Assembly (NCBI RefSeq): GCF_963169125.1 | Contig: NC_084795.1 | Location: forward strand, 256,923,042-256,987,041 | Source of the DNA: Humulus lupulus | Lineage: Eukaryota > Streptophyta > Magnoliopsida > Rosales > Cannabaceae | Reading direction: 5' to 3' | Length of the DNA stretch: 64,000 bases | Program-made: the position numbers and the translations under genes | Shown here: piece after piece, positions 10,536-23,090 of the stretch | Layout: each line of letters starts with the position of its first letter | Numbering within the stretch: position 1 is the stretch's first letter | The notes under the pieces: generated by a model | The model's database searches: none | Told to the model about the DNA's origin: nothing | The model's input: the letters and a program-made list of their open reading frames with translations, nothing else

Positions 10536-10547
10536 ACTCTGGTACCA
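10536..10547 (-). other. primer binding site of copia element G
   Basis: The minus strand reads TGGTACCAGAGT, two bases inside the LTR edge. It is one internal mismatch away from the initiator tRNA-Met site. Copia element E has the related TGGTACCAGAAT at 28807. Confidence 0.7.
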
Positions 10548-10549
10548 AT

Positions 10550-11155
10550 TGTTGGTAACTGGTTTACCATATGCGTAGCGGAATGCACAGGGTAGTGGGC
10601 CTAGAGATTTAAAAAAAATATTTAAACAATATTTAAATAAAAGATCCATTAATATGCAAAACATTAATCAATGAGAAAGAAAAAGATGATGATTTACTAG
10701 TTGTAGAACAATCAAGAATCCTTGCTATCTTTTAGAACCTCCAACAACCATCCAATCCAAAGCAACCTTGTGAATACTTAGATGAAGATCTTCCAAGATG
10801 TATCTCTACACCTCAAGATGCGTGTGGGTACGTAGAATAATGGTGAGAAAATTTCTGATACACAAGATGTGCTCAACTCATGAGATCTTGGAATATTAGG
10901 TCTGAGACAGTTTTCAAGGATAGGAAAAATAATACGTTTTATTTTTCTCTTTGTGAAAAGCTTAGATTTTTATCTCTTTTAAGCGTATTATGAAACAATT
11001 TCTATCTAATAGATTTATAAAGGAATTGATTAAATTAAAAATTTAGATTATAAACCAATTATTAAATAAATAAAAGAAATATCAAGAACCATTCTTGGAC
11101 CTTGTTACACGCCAACTACAGTGCATGACACACCAACTACAGGGATGTGTTCCAA
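10550..11155 (-). repeat. LTR of copia element G (outer end uncertain)
   Basis: It opens with TGTTGGTAAC next to the primer site. The outer end is not fixed: the CA that should close it lies somewhere in about 11125-11165, where short repeats (ccaactacag twice) blur the edge. No second LTR copy is present in the window. Confidence 0.5.
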
Positions 11156-11261
11156 TCACTTTGTTTTAATTATTATTATAGTTCATGTTGTGGAAGTTGT
11201 CTGAGTTGTTAGAGTCTAGATTTGTTTTGAGTCCTTTGTTCGAGGGCGAACAAAGAGTAAG
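11156..11261 (+). other. 3' internal tail of older gypsy element I
   Basis: Without element E1 (11262-20679) and one gtaag copy, this tail reads straight on into tttggggtagtt and the LTR at 20697. It contains GTTCGAGGGCGAACAAAGAG, a short palindrome-like motif just before the PPT. Confidence 0.55.
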
Positions 11262-13375
11262 TGTAATGCCCCAAAATCCTTAATTAGGTTTAATGGTTGG
11301 ACTAGGAGGCCGGGATGTCCACAATTGGTTTATTATGTAATTCTGTGATTAAATGAATTATTATGTGAAATATATGATGATAGTTGCACATCTATATATT
11401 TATGTGCATGTCTATAATTTATGGATGAGAGCACATTATAATGTGGATTTGTTCGAGCTATTCTTCATGAGACAATTTCATAATGCAAATTAGCAGTTTG
11501 GTCATAACGGGGTTAATTTTCGGGGTCGGGGTGAGTCTCGGGGTAATTTGATGATTAGTGCATTACCAGGGATTAAAAGGGTAATGTGATATGATTTATC
11601 ATATTTGAGAATATTGGGAATATTAGGAATTGGAGGACGTTAATTATGATTGATGGGATTAAATGGGAAAAGACGGTTTTGCCCTTGGGGGCTGTTAAGG
11701 AAATAATTAGGCTCGGTGGCATTTTGGTCATTTGACCTTAGGTTATATTTAAAATAGATGGTTGGCTGTAGAAGAAATAAAGCAAAAACAAAGTTCTTTC
11801 CTTCTTCCTCCAAATCCTTCCTTTTTCCTCTCTTCTCTTTGGAATTTTGAAGTTGAGATTGAGGGTTCAAGCTAGGAGATCAAGGCATGAGGTTCTAGGC
11901 TAGTGTTCAGCCATTGAAGGGGGTTCAAACCTATGATTTAGGTAAGAATTCAGCCATGAATTTTCTAGTTTTTGCTCTGTTTTGAAGTTAGTTTTTGAGC
12001 CATAACTTTTGATTATAGAAGTGGTTATTTAATGAGGTTTTAAATTGTTTAAAGCTTAAGTTTTGTTGGTTGAATAATGGATAAGTTGTTGTATGCTCAG
12101 TTTTGATTTCTGGGTTGATTTGTAAAGGTTTGATGAGTTTTGAATTGAGAAAATGGCAGGGGAAGCTGGGTTTGTGGGGTCAAGTCGCGACTCACTAGGC
12201 CAAGTCGCGACTTGGAACCAAGTCAGAGCCTCCCTGGGCTCTGTGGGGGAGGCGCATCGCGACCCACCATGGGTCTAGTCGCGGCTCACCCCTAGCTCTT
12301 CAAGGTTTTGAGGGCAAGTCGTGACCCACTAAGCCAAGTGGAAACCAGCCATTCCTATTTGAACTAAGAAGGGTTTTTCAGGGGTTTTAGGCTCAGGGTT
12401 TGAATTCTTAAGGCTCGAGATCAAATTTACTAACCGTGTTAGTAGGATTCGAGGTCCCGAGAGCGAGGTTTAGATTATAAACCTTTTATTGATTTATTTT
12501 ATTGATGGAATTCCATATTGGTTATGACTATGTGACTGCTAAAGAACTTAAGGACCGATCGTCTTAAAGGTCATTCTTATATTAATTCTCGCTCGAACCA
12601 GAGGTAAGAAAATTGCACGCAGTATATGACATGCATGGTTAGTGATGAAGCATGTTGAGTGCTCTATATATTGACATTGATTGCATAGTAAATGCATAAC
12701 ATCTTTGCTTACCTGTGTATGGCACTGACCTATGAGTCAGGAAACTGCACGAGTCGTATGGTATTGGCTTATGAGTCAAGAATAGTAATGGCGTGTGTAA
12801 CGCAAGCCAAAAAGATTAGATCTAATCGACATAAACATTATCATCATAAGCATGAAATGCTTGATTGACCTTAAGTTCGATGAAAACAAAAGTGCTTGTC
12901 TAGTCTAAAGGCTAGTTACTTAGAGCCAGAGCCAAAAGGCTCAGGTGACCGTAATGTCACATGGCTTAGGGTACGGAGCCCAAGTTCGTGACTTATTAGT
13001 TACTTATTTGGTTGAAGTTCATGACTTATTAATTACTTATCTGGTTTAAGTTCGTAACTTATTAGTTACTTATCTGGTTTAAGTTCGTGTCTTATTAGTT
13101 ACTTATCTAGTTTAAGTTCGTGACTTATTAGTTACTTATTTGGTTCAAGTTCGTGACTTAATAGTCACTTATCTGATTGGGCTACAAGCCCCAATATGAT
13201 TATCACAATCATCTATTGATATTGAATGAATGTAGCAATGAGTTTTCTTGCTGAGCCTTGGCTCGCGGGTGCTATGTGGTGCAGGTAAAGGGAAAGAAAA
13301 GCCCACCTAGCCTTGAGTGGAGAACTTAGGTGGTGATGTGTACATATGTGGCCACTTTACCACCATGGCCAAGGT
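11262..13375 (+). repeat. 5' LTR of E1, lacking its last ~290 bp
   Basis: It begins TGTAATGCCCC and matches the 3' LTR (18262-20388) throughout. At CCAAGGT (13369-13375) the match stops, and the sequence continues in the leader that should follow the primer site. The missing piece is the equivalent of 20389-20679. Confidence 0.9.
12982..13179. repeat. 33-bp tandem repeat, six units, in 5' LTR of E1
   Basis: Units read aagttcgtgacttattagtt then acttatctggttt. The corresponding array in the 3' LTR is 19993-20190. It is the reverse-complement relative of the array in LTR A (1581-1738). Confidence 0.9.
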
Positions 13376-13795
13376 TTAGGGTTCCTGTAGACTGGCTGGG
13401 CATGTACACTCGCCACTGAAGACAAGCTCGACTCGTGGTTTGGTAACTATTTATGTGGTTATGTGTTTAACTAATTAAATAGAATATAAATGTTTTACTT
13501 GCTTACATGAGATATATTGATAAGGCTGGATCTTGACTACTGCATCATAAGCAAGAACGTGCTTATTAGTATTCATATTGCTAGAACATGCTTTTTAGTA
13601 TTGTTAATCGTTGAACTATTAACTGATAAGTGTTAAATGCTAAATTCTATGATCAAGTATCAATATGTTTATCTGTATGATTGTGGACCGTGGATGAATA
13701 TCTGCTTGATCTTTGACCGTGAGGCGGCAATAGGTTTAGTTATCACTCCCTAATTGGGAGCATTGATTGTTTCAGCACAGTATAAGTTGATAAGT
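13376..13795 (+). other. leader of E1 without primer site
   Basis: Homologous to the leaders of B, A and D (shared CATGTACACTCGCCACTGA-like block and GACAAGCTCGACTC). The primer site expected next to the LTR is gone. Confidence 0.7.
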
Positions 13796-14930
13796 ATGAT
13801 TCCAAGGCAGATAGATTCATCAGCTAGACAGGATGATCTGGGCCAGAATGATAGACAGGGTTAAGTGAATGACCAGAGTCAGATTCCTCAGCCAGCTCTT
13901 GATAACTGGCATCGTCTATTTGCTGATTTATATGCAAGGGTTATGAGGCAGGAAGAAGAAATTCGCCTCTTGAGACAACAACAGGTTCTTGCAGGGAACA
14001 GTTTATCAGAGGCACCACCTATAGTGGTGCCAAAAGTTGAGTAGATGCCGGAGGCTAGAAGCAAATGGGAACCTCTTTATGAAAGGTTCAAGAAACAACA
14101 ACCTCCAATTTTCTAGGGCAGTGCAGATCCAGCTAAGGTTGAGCAATGGATGAGCATAATTACCACAATCCTCGACTTTATGAGGGTGTCTAGTAATGAG
14201 AGGGTGGCCTGTGCCACATACATGTTTCGAGAGGATGCTCAAATTGGGTGGGAAGTGATATCCTAGACCAAACATATTAATGCCCTGTGTTGGGAAGAGT
14301 TTCAGACTCTGTTCAATGAAAAGTATTACAATGATGCCATCAGGGCTACAAAGGCTGAAGAGTTTATCAGATTACTTCAGGGGAGTTTGTCAATGACTGA
14401 ATATGCTCTGAAGTTTGATAGATTGGCAAAGTTTTCCATGGAGTTGGTGCCCACTGATGGGACCAGAAGGGAGAGGTTTCTCCAGGGGCTACAACCTAGA
14501 TTAGCTTGGGATGTTCATATCACCATTGTGGTTAGAGTTATTACTTATGCACAGGTGGTGGAGAAGGCACTCACAGCTAAGAGCGCAGAGAACTAGATCT
14601 GGCGAGACAGTGCAGCCAGAAGAGAGTTGAGGAGGATAGGTCCTCCATTTGTGGGTTCAGGTAGGGGCAGAGGCCCCAGTGATCAGAAGAGGAAGGTTCG
14701 TGATACCTTCCCAGCTCCAGGTCCTGATAGGTGATCACGTGGTATTCCAATGGGCCTCCAAGGTGGCAGTGAGGCTTGGATGACTTATCCAGAGTGCCCT
14801 AGGTGCAAGAGATGCCATTTGGGGGAGTGTAGGGCAAAGGCTTGCTTCTTATGTGGGGCACTAGGACATTTCAAGAAAGACTGACCTAAAGGAAGAACCC
14901 AGAAAGGCGGACAGCTCGGCCCTAGCTCGA
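13796..14930 (+). pseudogene. gag of E1
   Basis: The start codon is at 13796 (MIPRQIDSSARQDD). One frame can be followed to about 14890, with capsid similarity to B all along ([46 protein letters not shown]). At least seven in-frame stops occur (near 13863, 14043, 14116, 14264, 14596, 14732 and 14882). The zinc knuckle reads [13 protein letters not shown] followed by a TGA stop where the fourth cysteine should be. A frameshift near 14890 leads into the protease frame. Confidence 0.85.
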
Positions 14931-16057
14931 GTGTTCGCATTGACTCAAGTAAAAGCCGAGACTTCACCCTCAATAGTTACAGGTCAACTTTTTAGTGCTG
15001 GAACCCCTTATACTATTTTAATTGATTCTGGTGCTACACATTCTTTTGTTGCTATTAGAATTATTGATACACTGTGTAGACCATGTGATTATTATGCTAT
15101 GCGGATCGGGACCTTATTACTCACTGGGGAGTTTGTAGTATCCAAGAGATGGGTCAAATCTTTGCCAGTGACAGTAGAGGGCAGGGAGTTATCAGTTAAT
15201 TTGATAGAATTGGTGATGAATGACTTTGATATGATTCTGGGTATGGATTGGTTAGTGAAATATAGGGCAACCATAGATTGCAGAAGGAAGATGGTAACCT
15301 TTGAGCCTGAAGGTAAGGATCCTTTTGTATTTGTTGGCATTGTGCATGGACCTCATATACCTATGATATATGTTTTGAGGGCTAGAGATCTATTGGAAGG
15401 AGGTTGCATAGGATTCTTAGCCAGTGTGGTGGTTACCACTCAGGTCATGCCAGTGAGACCAGAGGAGACCAAATTAGTGTGTGAGTTTTTGGATATGTTT
15501 CCAGAAGATTTACCAGGGTTGCCACCACACAGAGAGATTGAATTTATGATAGAACTGGCACTAGGGATAGAGCCAGTGTCTAGAGAACCTTACAGAATGG
15601 CCCCAACAGAGTTAAAACAATTGAAAGTACATCTGCAGGAGTTGTTAGATTTGGGTTTTATCAGACCTAGTTTCTCACCTTGGGGTGCACCTATTTTGTT
15701 TGTGAAGAAGAAAGATGGTTCTCTGAGAATGTGTATTGATTACAAAGAACTGAATAAGTTAACAATTAAGAACAAGTATCCTCAGCCAAGGATAGATGAT
15801 TTGTTTGATCAGTTGCAAGGTAAAAGGGTATTCTCAAAGATAGACCTTCAATCTGATTATCATCAGCTGAGGGTCATGGAGAGAGATATACCGAAGACTA
15901 CTTTTCGCACTAGATATGGGCATTATGAGTTCTTAGTCATGTATTTTGGATTAACTAATGCCCCAGCTGCTTTTATTGATTTGATGAATAGAGTGTTCAA
16001 GGATTATTTGGAGCAGTTTGTGATCGTTTTCATCGATGATATTCTGGTTATGTCAGG
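14931..16057 (+). pseudogene. protease and reverse transcriptase of E1
   Basis: A 384-codon open frame (14931-16085, first ATG internal). The aspartic protease motif [10 protein letters not shown] lies at about residues 31-40. After it come the linker, then RT with [40 protein letters not shown] and the catalytic FIDDIL near residue 368. The frame is then broken: about 100 bp of RT (the thumb-side segment that follows FIDDILVYS in B) are deleted near 16055, and the frame shifts. RT copies element RNA into DNA in cytoplasmic particles; this copy cannot. Confidence 0.9.
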
Positions 16058-16730
16058 TAACTTTCCTTGGGTACATTGTCAGTAAGGAGGGGATTAATGT
16101 AGATCCAGCCAAGATTGAGGTGGTTATAGATTGGCCAAGGCCAAAGAATGCTTATGAGGCTAGAAGTTTCCTTGGATTGGAAAGTTATTACAAACGTTTC
16201 GTGGAAGGGTTCTCAAAGATCGCTACTTCATTGACTGAGCTGACACACAAGAGTCAAAGGTTTGTGTGGTCAGACAAGTGTGAGAACAACTTCCAGGAAC
16301 TGAAGCAGAGGTTGATTACAACTCCAGTTCTGAGTCTTCCAACAAATCAGAAGAATTTTGTGATATACTATGATGCCTCACATCAGGGTTTGGTTTGTGT
16401 TCTAAATGAATCAGGGATGGTGATTTCCTATGCCTCATGTTAGCTGAAGGTGTATGAATAGAGATATCCCACTCAAGATTTAGAGTTGGCGGCTATGGTA
16501 TTTGCATTAAAGGTATGGAGGCATTAACTTTATGGGGAGAAGTATGAAATCTATACTGACCACAAGAGCCTGAAGTACTTCTTCACGCAGAAATACCTGA
16601 ACATGAGACAAAGGAGTTGGCTGGAGTTAGTGAAAGATTATGATTGTGAGATCTTGTATCATCCAGGAAAGGCCAACGTGGTAGCTAATGCTTTAAGCCG
16701 GAAGGGTCCGGGACAGATTTCCAGTGCGAG
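16058..16730 (+). pseudogene. RT end and RNase H of E1
   Basis: The frame resumes with [13 protein letters not shown] after the RT deletion. It continues through RSFLGLESYYKRFVEGFSKI and the RNase H motif YYDASHQGLVCVL. Stops follow at 16441 and 16459, then ...[17 protein letters not shown]. The codon that is a UAG stop in element B (36564-36566) is an intact CAG here. Confidence 0.85.
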
Positions 16731-18225
16731 GTGATATCCAGAGAATTAGTAGAGGATATGACCAGAGCTGGTATAGAATTACTAGTGGGCCAATTGGCCA
16801 ACATTATGCTACAGTCTACACTGTTGGAGAGAATCAAGGAAGGTGAGTTGGGTGATCCACAGCTGACCAAGATCAGAGATGATGTTTTAGCTGGAGTGTC
16901 CAGAGGTTACACAGTGTCTGATATGGGTTTGTTGAGATACAAGGGATGGATATGTGTTTCGTTAGACATTTCTTTGAGGCAAGAGAATCTGGATGAATCT
17001 CATACTACTCCTTACTCTTTGCATTCAAGCACCACGAAGATGTATCAGGATGTGAGATCATTGTATTGGTGGCCTGAGATGAAGAAGGTTGTAGTGGAGC
17101 ATATGGCTAAGTGCTTGACATGTCATCAAGTCAATGCTGAGCATCAGAGGCCAGCAGGGTTATTGCAGCCTCTAGATATCCTAGAGTGGAAATGGGAAGA
17201 CATCGCGATGGATTTTGTGGTTGGATTACCGAGGATTGTTGGTCAACATGATTCAGTAGGGGTTATTGTGGATCGATATACCAAGTCAGCTCACTTTCTT
17301 CCAGTGAGGACTACTTTTATAGTTGACCAGTGCGCAGATCTCTATGTGAGAGAGATCGTGCGCCTTCAGGAGCACCGACGATGATCGTGTCAGATCGGGA
17401 CCCTACTTTCACTTCCAAGTTCTGGGGAAGTTTACAGAAGGCCATGGGAACACAGTTAAAGTTCAGTACTGCTTATCATCCTCAGACAGATGGACAATCT
17501 GAAAGGACAATTCAGATATTAGAAGACATGCTGCGAGCATGTGTGCTGGACTTTGGGGGATCCTGGAGTAAGTATCTACCTTTGATATAGTTTTCCTACA
17601 ACAACAGTTATCAGTCTATTATTGGGGTGGCACCTTATGAGATGTTGTATGGTAGGAAATGCAGACAGGAGAAAGGAGATACTTGGGTCCTGAAGCAGTT
17701 CAGAGGACCAGTGAGGCCATTGAGAAGATTAGAGTTCGGATGCTTGCTTCTCAAAGCAGACAGAAACGTTATGTAGATCCCAAACGTAGGAACATGGAGT
17801 TCTAGGTAGGAGACTATGTTGTCCTTGGAGTCTCACCATGGAAAGGGGTGAGAAGATTTGGGAAGAAGGGCAAGCTGAGCCCTAGATATGTAGGTCCATT
17901 TGAGATCTTGGAGGGGATAGGTTAGGTGGCTTAAAAGTTGGCCTTACCACCGGCATTGTCGGCCGAGCATAATGTATTTCATGTTTCAGCTCTTCGGAGG
18001 TATGTATCAAATGTGACTCATGTCTTGAGTTACGAAAATTTGGAGCTTGAGGCAGATCTCTCCTATGAGGAACAACCAGTCCAGATACTAGACAGAAAGG
18101 ACAAGGTCCTGAGAAATCAAACTATACCATTGGTTAAGGTATTATGGAGGAACAAAAAGGTCGAGGAAGCGACTTGGGAGCTGGAGTCAGAGATGTAGAA
18201 TCAGTATCCCGAGCTTTTTAGGTAA
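16731..18225 (+). pseudogene. integrase with chromodomain, E1
   Basis: The integrase N-terminal zinc region (YWWPEMKK, CLTCHQVNAEHQRP) is followed by the catalytic core with [22 protein letters not shown] and [11 protein letters not shown] (the D, D, E residues). A frameshift lies near 17360. A TAG stop follows LPLI at 17588-17590, at the same codon as in B. More stops come at about 17800-17935. The last part (17938-18198) carries the C-terminal domain and chromodomain-like end with ILDRKDKVLRN and EEATWELESEM. Chromodomains of this class guide integration into marked chromatin. Confidence 0.9.
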
Positions 18226-18244
18226 ATTTCAAGGACAAAATTTT

Positions 18245-18261
18245 GGTAAGGAGGTGATAGT
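18245..18261 (+). other. polypurine tract of E1
   Basis: GGTAAGGAGGTGATAGT ends at the LTR edge; B has the equivalent AAGGAGGGGATAGT on the minus strand. Confidence 0.85.
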
Positions 18262-20679
18262 TGTAATGCCCCAAAATCCTTAATGATGTTTAATGGTTGT
18301 ATTAGGATGTTGGGAGGCCCATAATTGATTTATTATGCAATTATGTGATTAAATGCATTATTATGTGAAAAATATGATGATAATTGTATATCTGTATATT
18401 TATGTGCATGTCTATAATTTATGGATGAGACCACGATATACTGTGGATTTGTTTGAGCTATTTGGCATGAGACGATCTCAGAATGCAAATTAGCGGTTTG
18501 GTCATTACGGGGTTAATTTCCGGGCTCTGGGTGAGTCTCGGGGTAATTTGATGCTTAGTGCATTACTAGGAATTAAAAGGGTAATGTGATATAATTTATT
18601 AATATTTGAGAATATTGGGAATATTAGGAATTGGAGGACATTAATTATGATTAACGGGATTAGATGGGAAAGGACGGTTCTGCCCTTGGGGGCTGTTAAG
18701 GAAACAATTAGGCTTGGGGGCATTTCGGTCATTTGACCTTAGATTATATTTAAAATAGATGGCTAGTTGTAGAAGAAATAAAGCAAAAACATAGTTCTTT
18801 CCTTCTTCCTCCCGATCCTTCCTTTTTCCTCTCTTATCTTTGGAATTTTGAAGCTGAGATTGAGGGTTAAAGCTAGGAGATCAAGGCTAGAGGTTCTAGA
18901 CTAGTGTTCAACCATTTATGGGGGTTCAAACCTGTGATTTAGGTAAGAATTCAGCCATGAATTTTCTAGTTTTTGATCTGTTTTGAAGTTAGTTTTTGAG
19001 CCAGAACTTTTGATTATAGAAGTGGTTATTTGATGAGGTTTTAAATTGTTTAAAGCTTAGGTTTTGTTGGTTGAACGATGGATAAGTTGTGGTATGCTTA
19101 GTTTTGATTTCTGGGTTGATTTGATAAAGGTTTGATGAGGTTTAAATTGAGAAAATGGCACGGGAAGTTGGGTTCGTGGGGTCAAGTCGCGACTCACTAG
19201 GCCAATTCGCGACTTCGAACCAAGTCAGACCCTCCCTGGGCTCTGTGGGGGATGTGCGCTACGATCCACCATGGGTCAAGTCGGGGCTCTCCCCTAGCTC
19301 TTCATGTACTGCTCTCTGTTTTGAGGGCAAGTCGCGACCCACTAAGCCAAGTGGCAACCTGCCCTTCCTATTTGAACTAAGAATGAGTTTTCAGAGGTTT
19401 TAGGCTCGGGGTTTCAATTCTTAAGGCTCGAGATCGAATTTACTAACCGTGTTAGTAGGATTCGAGGTCCTGGGAATAAGGTTTAGATTATAAACCTTTT
19501 ATTGATTTATTTTATTGATGGAATTCCATATTGGTTATGACTAGGTGACTGCTAAAGAACTTAAGGACCGATCGTTCTCAAAGTTCATTCTTTTATTAAT
19601 TCTCACTCGAACTAGAGGTCAGAAAACTGCACCCAGTATATGACATGCATGGTTATTGAGAAGCATATTGAGTGTTCTATATATTGACATTGATTGCATA
19701 GTAAATGCATAGCAGCTTTGCTTATCTGTGTATGGCACTGACCTATGAGTAAGGAAACTGCACGAGTCTTATGGTATTGGCTTATGAGTCAAGAATAGTA
19801 TTGGCGTGTGTAACGTAAGCCAAAAATATTAAATCTAATCGACATAAGAATTATCATCATAAGCATGAAATGTTTGATCGACCTTAAGTTTGATGAAAAC
19901 AAAAGCGCTTGTCTAGTCTAAAGGCTAGTTACTTAGAGCCAGAGCCAAAAGGCTCAGGTGACCGTAATGTCACATGGCTTAGGGTGCGGAGCCCAAGTTC
20001 ATGACTTATTAGTTACTTATCTGATTTAAGTTCGTGACTTATTAATTACTTATCTGGTTTAAGTTTGTAACTTATTAGTTACTTACGTGGTTTAAGTTCG
20101 TTACCTATTAGTTACATATCTAGTTTAAGTTCGTGACTTATTAGTTACTTATTTGGTTCAAGTTCGTGACTTAATAGTCACTTATCTGATTGGGCTACAA
20201 GCCCCAATATGATTATCATAATCATCTATTGATATTGAATGAATGTAGTAATGAGTTTTCTTGCCGAGCCTTGGCTCACGGATGCTATTTGGTGCAGGTA
20301 AAGGGAAAGAAAAGCTCAACCAGTCTTGAGTGGAGAGCTTAGGTGGTGATGTGTACATATGCATCCGCTTGACCACCACAGCCAAGGTGTTTCTCAAAGG
20401 AACTAGGGGTTAACACTATTTTTGCCGCTTAGGTCGGTGGGTTGTAACTTTTACACTATAATGACCATTTTGGATTGTAAATAAATTTGTAAACATTTTT
20501 ATGGGCCCATGTACAATTTTATGTTTTAAATAAAATATATCCATTCCTTTTTATCAAGAATTTTCACCTTAGCCTATTAATGATAACTAGATGCATGTTT
20601 ATAACCAAATGACTCGTTTAGCGAGTTAAGTACAGTTTAAAGTCCACGGTAACGGTCTTGGAGTACCAAGGGCATTATA
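18262..20679 (+). repeat. 3' LTR of E1 (2,418 bp)
   Basis: It begins TGTAATGCCCC and ends GGCATTATA, where TACA would be expected, so the terminal CA is mutated to TA. It keeps the piece missing from the 5' LTR, the 33-bp array (19993-20190) and the TCGCGA block (19185-19345). Confidence 0.9.
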
Positions 20680-20684
20680 GTAAG

Positions 20685-22105
20685 TTTGGGGTAGTTTGAT
20701 AACTTCATTTTAGTGTCGTTTTAGAATGTGTTTTTGTGGTAATCTTGAGTCTTTATGTTTTTTTTGTGCAAGATTACTCTTTTGTTTGTCTTTATTGTAG
20801 GTTGGTGCGTTAAGTCATGAGAAAAATGTAAAAAGAAGAGAAAATGGTGCATAAACGAAGCTCTTGGTGGTTTTTCAACTAAAAATGGTGCTAAGGACAA
20901 GTAAAAATCAGTTTTTGATGAAGAAATGAGGTTGAAATGCTTTAATTGAAAATAATGGAATTAGGGCTGCGACTAGGAGTATAGACTCGCGACTCAAGCC
21001 AAGTTAGAAACACTAAGCTGCTAAAGGGAATTATAGCCGGGACTTGCTCTTGGAAGTTGCGGCGCTAGTGGAAGTCAGAGGCTAAATCAGGAGGGCATCA
21101 AAGGCATAGGTCGCGACTTGATAGTGCATGAGTCGCGGCGCCTGAAGACATATGCAAACGCGGAGGGGCTTTAAAATTGACACGGGTCGTGACCTATGGA
21201 AGGCCAAGTTGCGGCCCACCTATGAAAAACAATGGATTTGTGATTTTTTTTATTATAATTTCATATTTTAGGGTTTAATTAGAGATTAGGTCAAATTTTA
21301 ATTACGTTTTGAGAGACTAATTTTGATTCTCAAACTAGTTTTTCTACACTTTATATTTTTTCTTTTTTCTCCAAGTTTTTTAATCTTATGTTTCTGAATT
21401 ATTATTTTAGATGATTTAGTCATGTCTGAAATGAACTAAATTCTTTTATCTAGGGTTTAATGTAGTCACTTGGATTTCTATTTAATTTAATTACGATGTT
21501 CTATTGATTTTTCTTCTCTATTATAATCTATAGAATGTTTGCTTACTACTAGTAAATACCTGATCAATATTTGCTTTATTTATGATTCTTATTCAAAATT
21601 CGAATGATGAGAATTGAATATGCTATCGCTATATAGACATAGGTTACATATTGAACGAAAGTACCTGTATGTCTTGTGTAGTAATTAGGTTTCTATGCTT
21701 AATGCCTGCTATATGTTTAAGTTTATCGCAGAGATGTAGAAAACCTGCATATATGATGAGATCTTATATCTTGAAAAAGAATAGGAATCAATTTATGTTA
21801 ACCTGCTATTTGAATAAGAAGGAAGAAATTTAGAACTAATTAATAAAATTAGTAGAATGAAAAGTTGATGAAGTTAATACCCTAGGTCTTTTTATTATTG
21901 ATTTTCATCCTTTAATTAGTTATTTTGTTCACCGTTATTTAAAATTTTATAAATAGATTTATTCATCTAAACTTTGTTCGCCAAATAGAAATTAAAGAAA
22001 AATTATTGGTAATTGGGTAATACTCTTTGTGGGAACGATACTCTATTTACTATCTATATTACTTGAATTGATTGCGTGCACTTGCGTATGTGATTTTCAC
22101 GATCA
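20685..22105 (+). repeat. PPT and 3' LTR of older gypsy element I
   Basis: The PPT-like TTTGGGGTAGTT (20685-20696) is followed by TGATAACTTC. The likely end is ...CGATCA at 22105, after a stretch with GTGGGAACGATACTC. An ending of that kind is common in Athila/Tat-type LTRs of dicots. Positions 20960-21230 hold a block of TCGCGA/GCGGC motifs similar to the one in the Tekay LTRs. No second copy is in the window, so both edges are inferred. Confidence 0.55.
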
Positions 22106-22607
22106 TATATATTGGTGGGGGGGAGGGGGGAGAAACTCTATAATTCAATATCAATTAAGGGGGAGCAACTCTATAGTGACGATACTTTATTTTGAGATTG
22201 GTTAAAATACAAAGCCTAAGTGGTATAAAGCTAGGTGTGAAATTTTACTTTTTGTTCTAGGTATTTAAAGAATGTAATTTTGGGTCCAAAGTAATGTAAT
22301 GAGGTATCTAAGGATGCCCAAAAATTTTGGGAGCATTTGGAGGTGTTCAATGTCACTTTTGAGAAGTGTGACATTCATATTTGGCATTGGAAGGAGGCGA
22401 CGCATTGCCTAGAACTTGAAACCTAGGCAAAACACAATAGGCGATGTGTTACCTGCTTGTAGGCTATGTATCACATTTCAATCCACATGTTGCCTATAGA
22501 TAGGTGAGACGTCGCTTGTCTGGTCCGTATAGTGTCATTTTTTAAGCTCCAATTAATGTGTCTAAAAGCTTTAATCCTATTTGTTAGACTTAATGGCGGT
22601 TCCTACA

Positions 22608-22617
22608 CTATAAAAGG
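22608..22617 (+). promoter_or_regulatory. TATA box of copia element F
   Basis: CTATAAAAGG, 474 bp upstream of the gag start and just before a pyrimidine-rich tract; it fits a retroelement promoter in U3. Confidence 0.6.
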
Positions 22618-22659
22618 GTCGGGTCTTTTAGACTTTTGTAGCTTTGATTGCACTTTAAA

Positions 22660-22660
<1 letters not shown>

Positions 22661-22699
<39 letters not shown>
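22661..22699. repeat. compound microsatellite (CT)12(CA)8
   Basis: An uninterrupted CT run passes directly into a CA run, within the presumed 5' untranslated part of copia F. Confidence 0.95.
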
Positions 22700-23090
22700 T
22701 ACATAAAGATCATAAGTTTTCTCCAAGAAATTCATTAAGAAAGTGCTTTTCTTGAAAATTTCAAATGCTTGTTCAATCTCATTTCCCTTTCCTCTTAGAA
22801 AATTCCTCAACATCATTGTTGGGCTAGGAAATAGAGAATTTGAACAACGATATTTTTCATGTATGAGCCTTACAATGTCTCTCCCTCAATGTTGAAATTT
22901 TCTAAGTGGTGTTCTTCTTCTCGTCATAGATTGTATTTCTTATTCGTTTTGTAGTTGTTTTTTATTTAATATTTGGGTTCTCTATACGATAAGTTTTATT
23001 TTTTAATCTTTCTAGAAAGTTGGTGTAAGTTCACTTTCCCCTAACAGTCAAAATCTCTAAATCTCCTTGTTTCTTGTTTCCTATATCGCC

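Larger units (their letters stand above)
11262..20679 (+). mobile_element. Tekay-type Ty3/gypsy element E1, defective
   Basis: This is a complete insertion bounded by TSD gtaag at 11257-11261 and 20680-20684. Order: 5' LTR (truncated), leader, gag, protease, RT, RNase H, integrase, chromodomain, PPT, 3' LTR. All genes carry stops or frameshifts and the primer site is deleted, so it cannot transpose. It is inserted just upstream of the PPT of element I. Confidence 0.9.
22106..23090 (+). other. probable LTR and leader of copia element F
   Basis: Non-coding sequence just upstream of the gag start at 23091. It contains a good TATA box (22608), a (CT)12(CA)8 tract (22661-22699) and a possible LTR end at ...CCCCTAACA (about 23046). 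The left LTR edge and the primer site could not be fixed. Confidence 0.45.
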
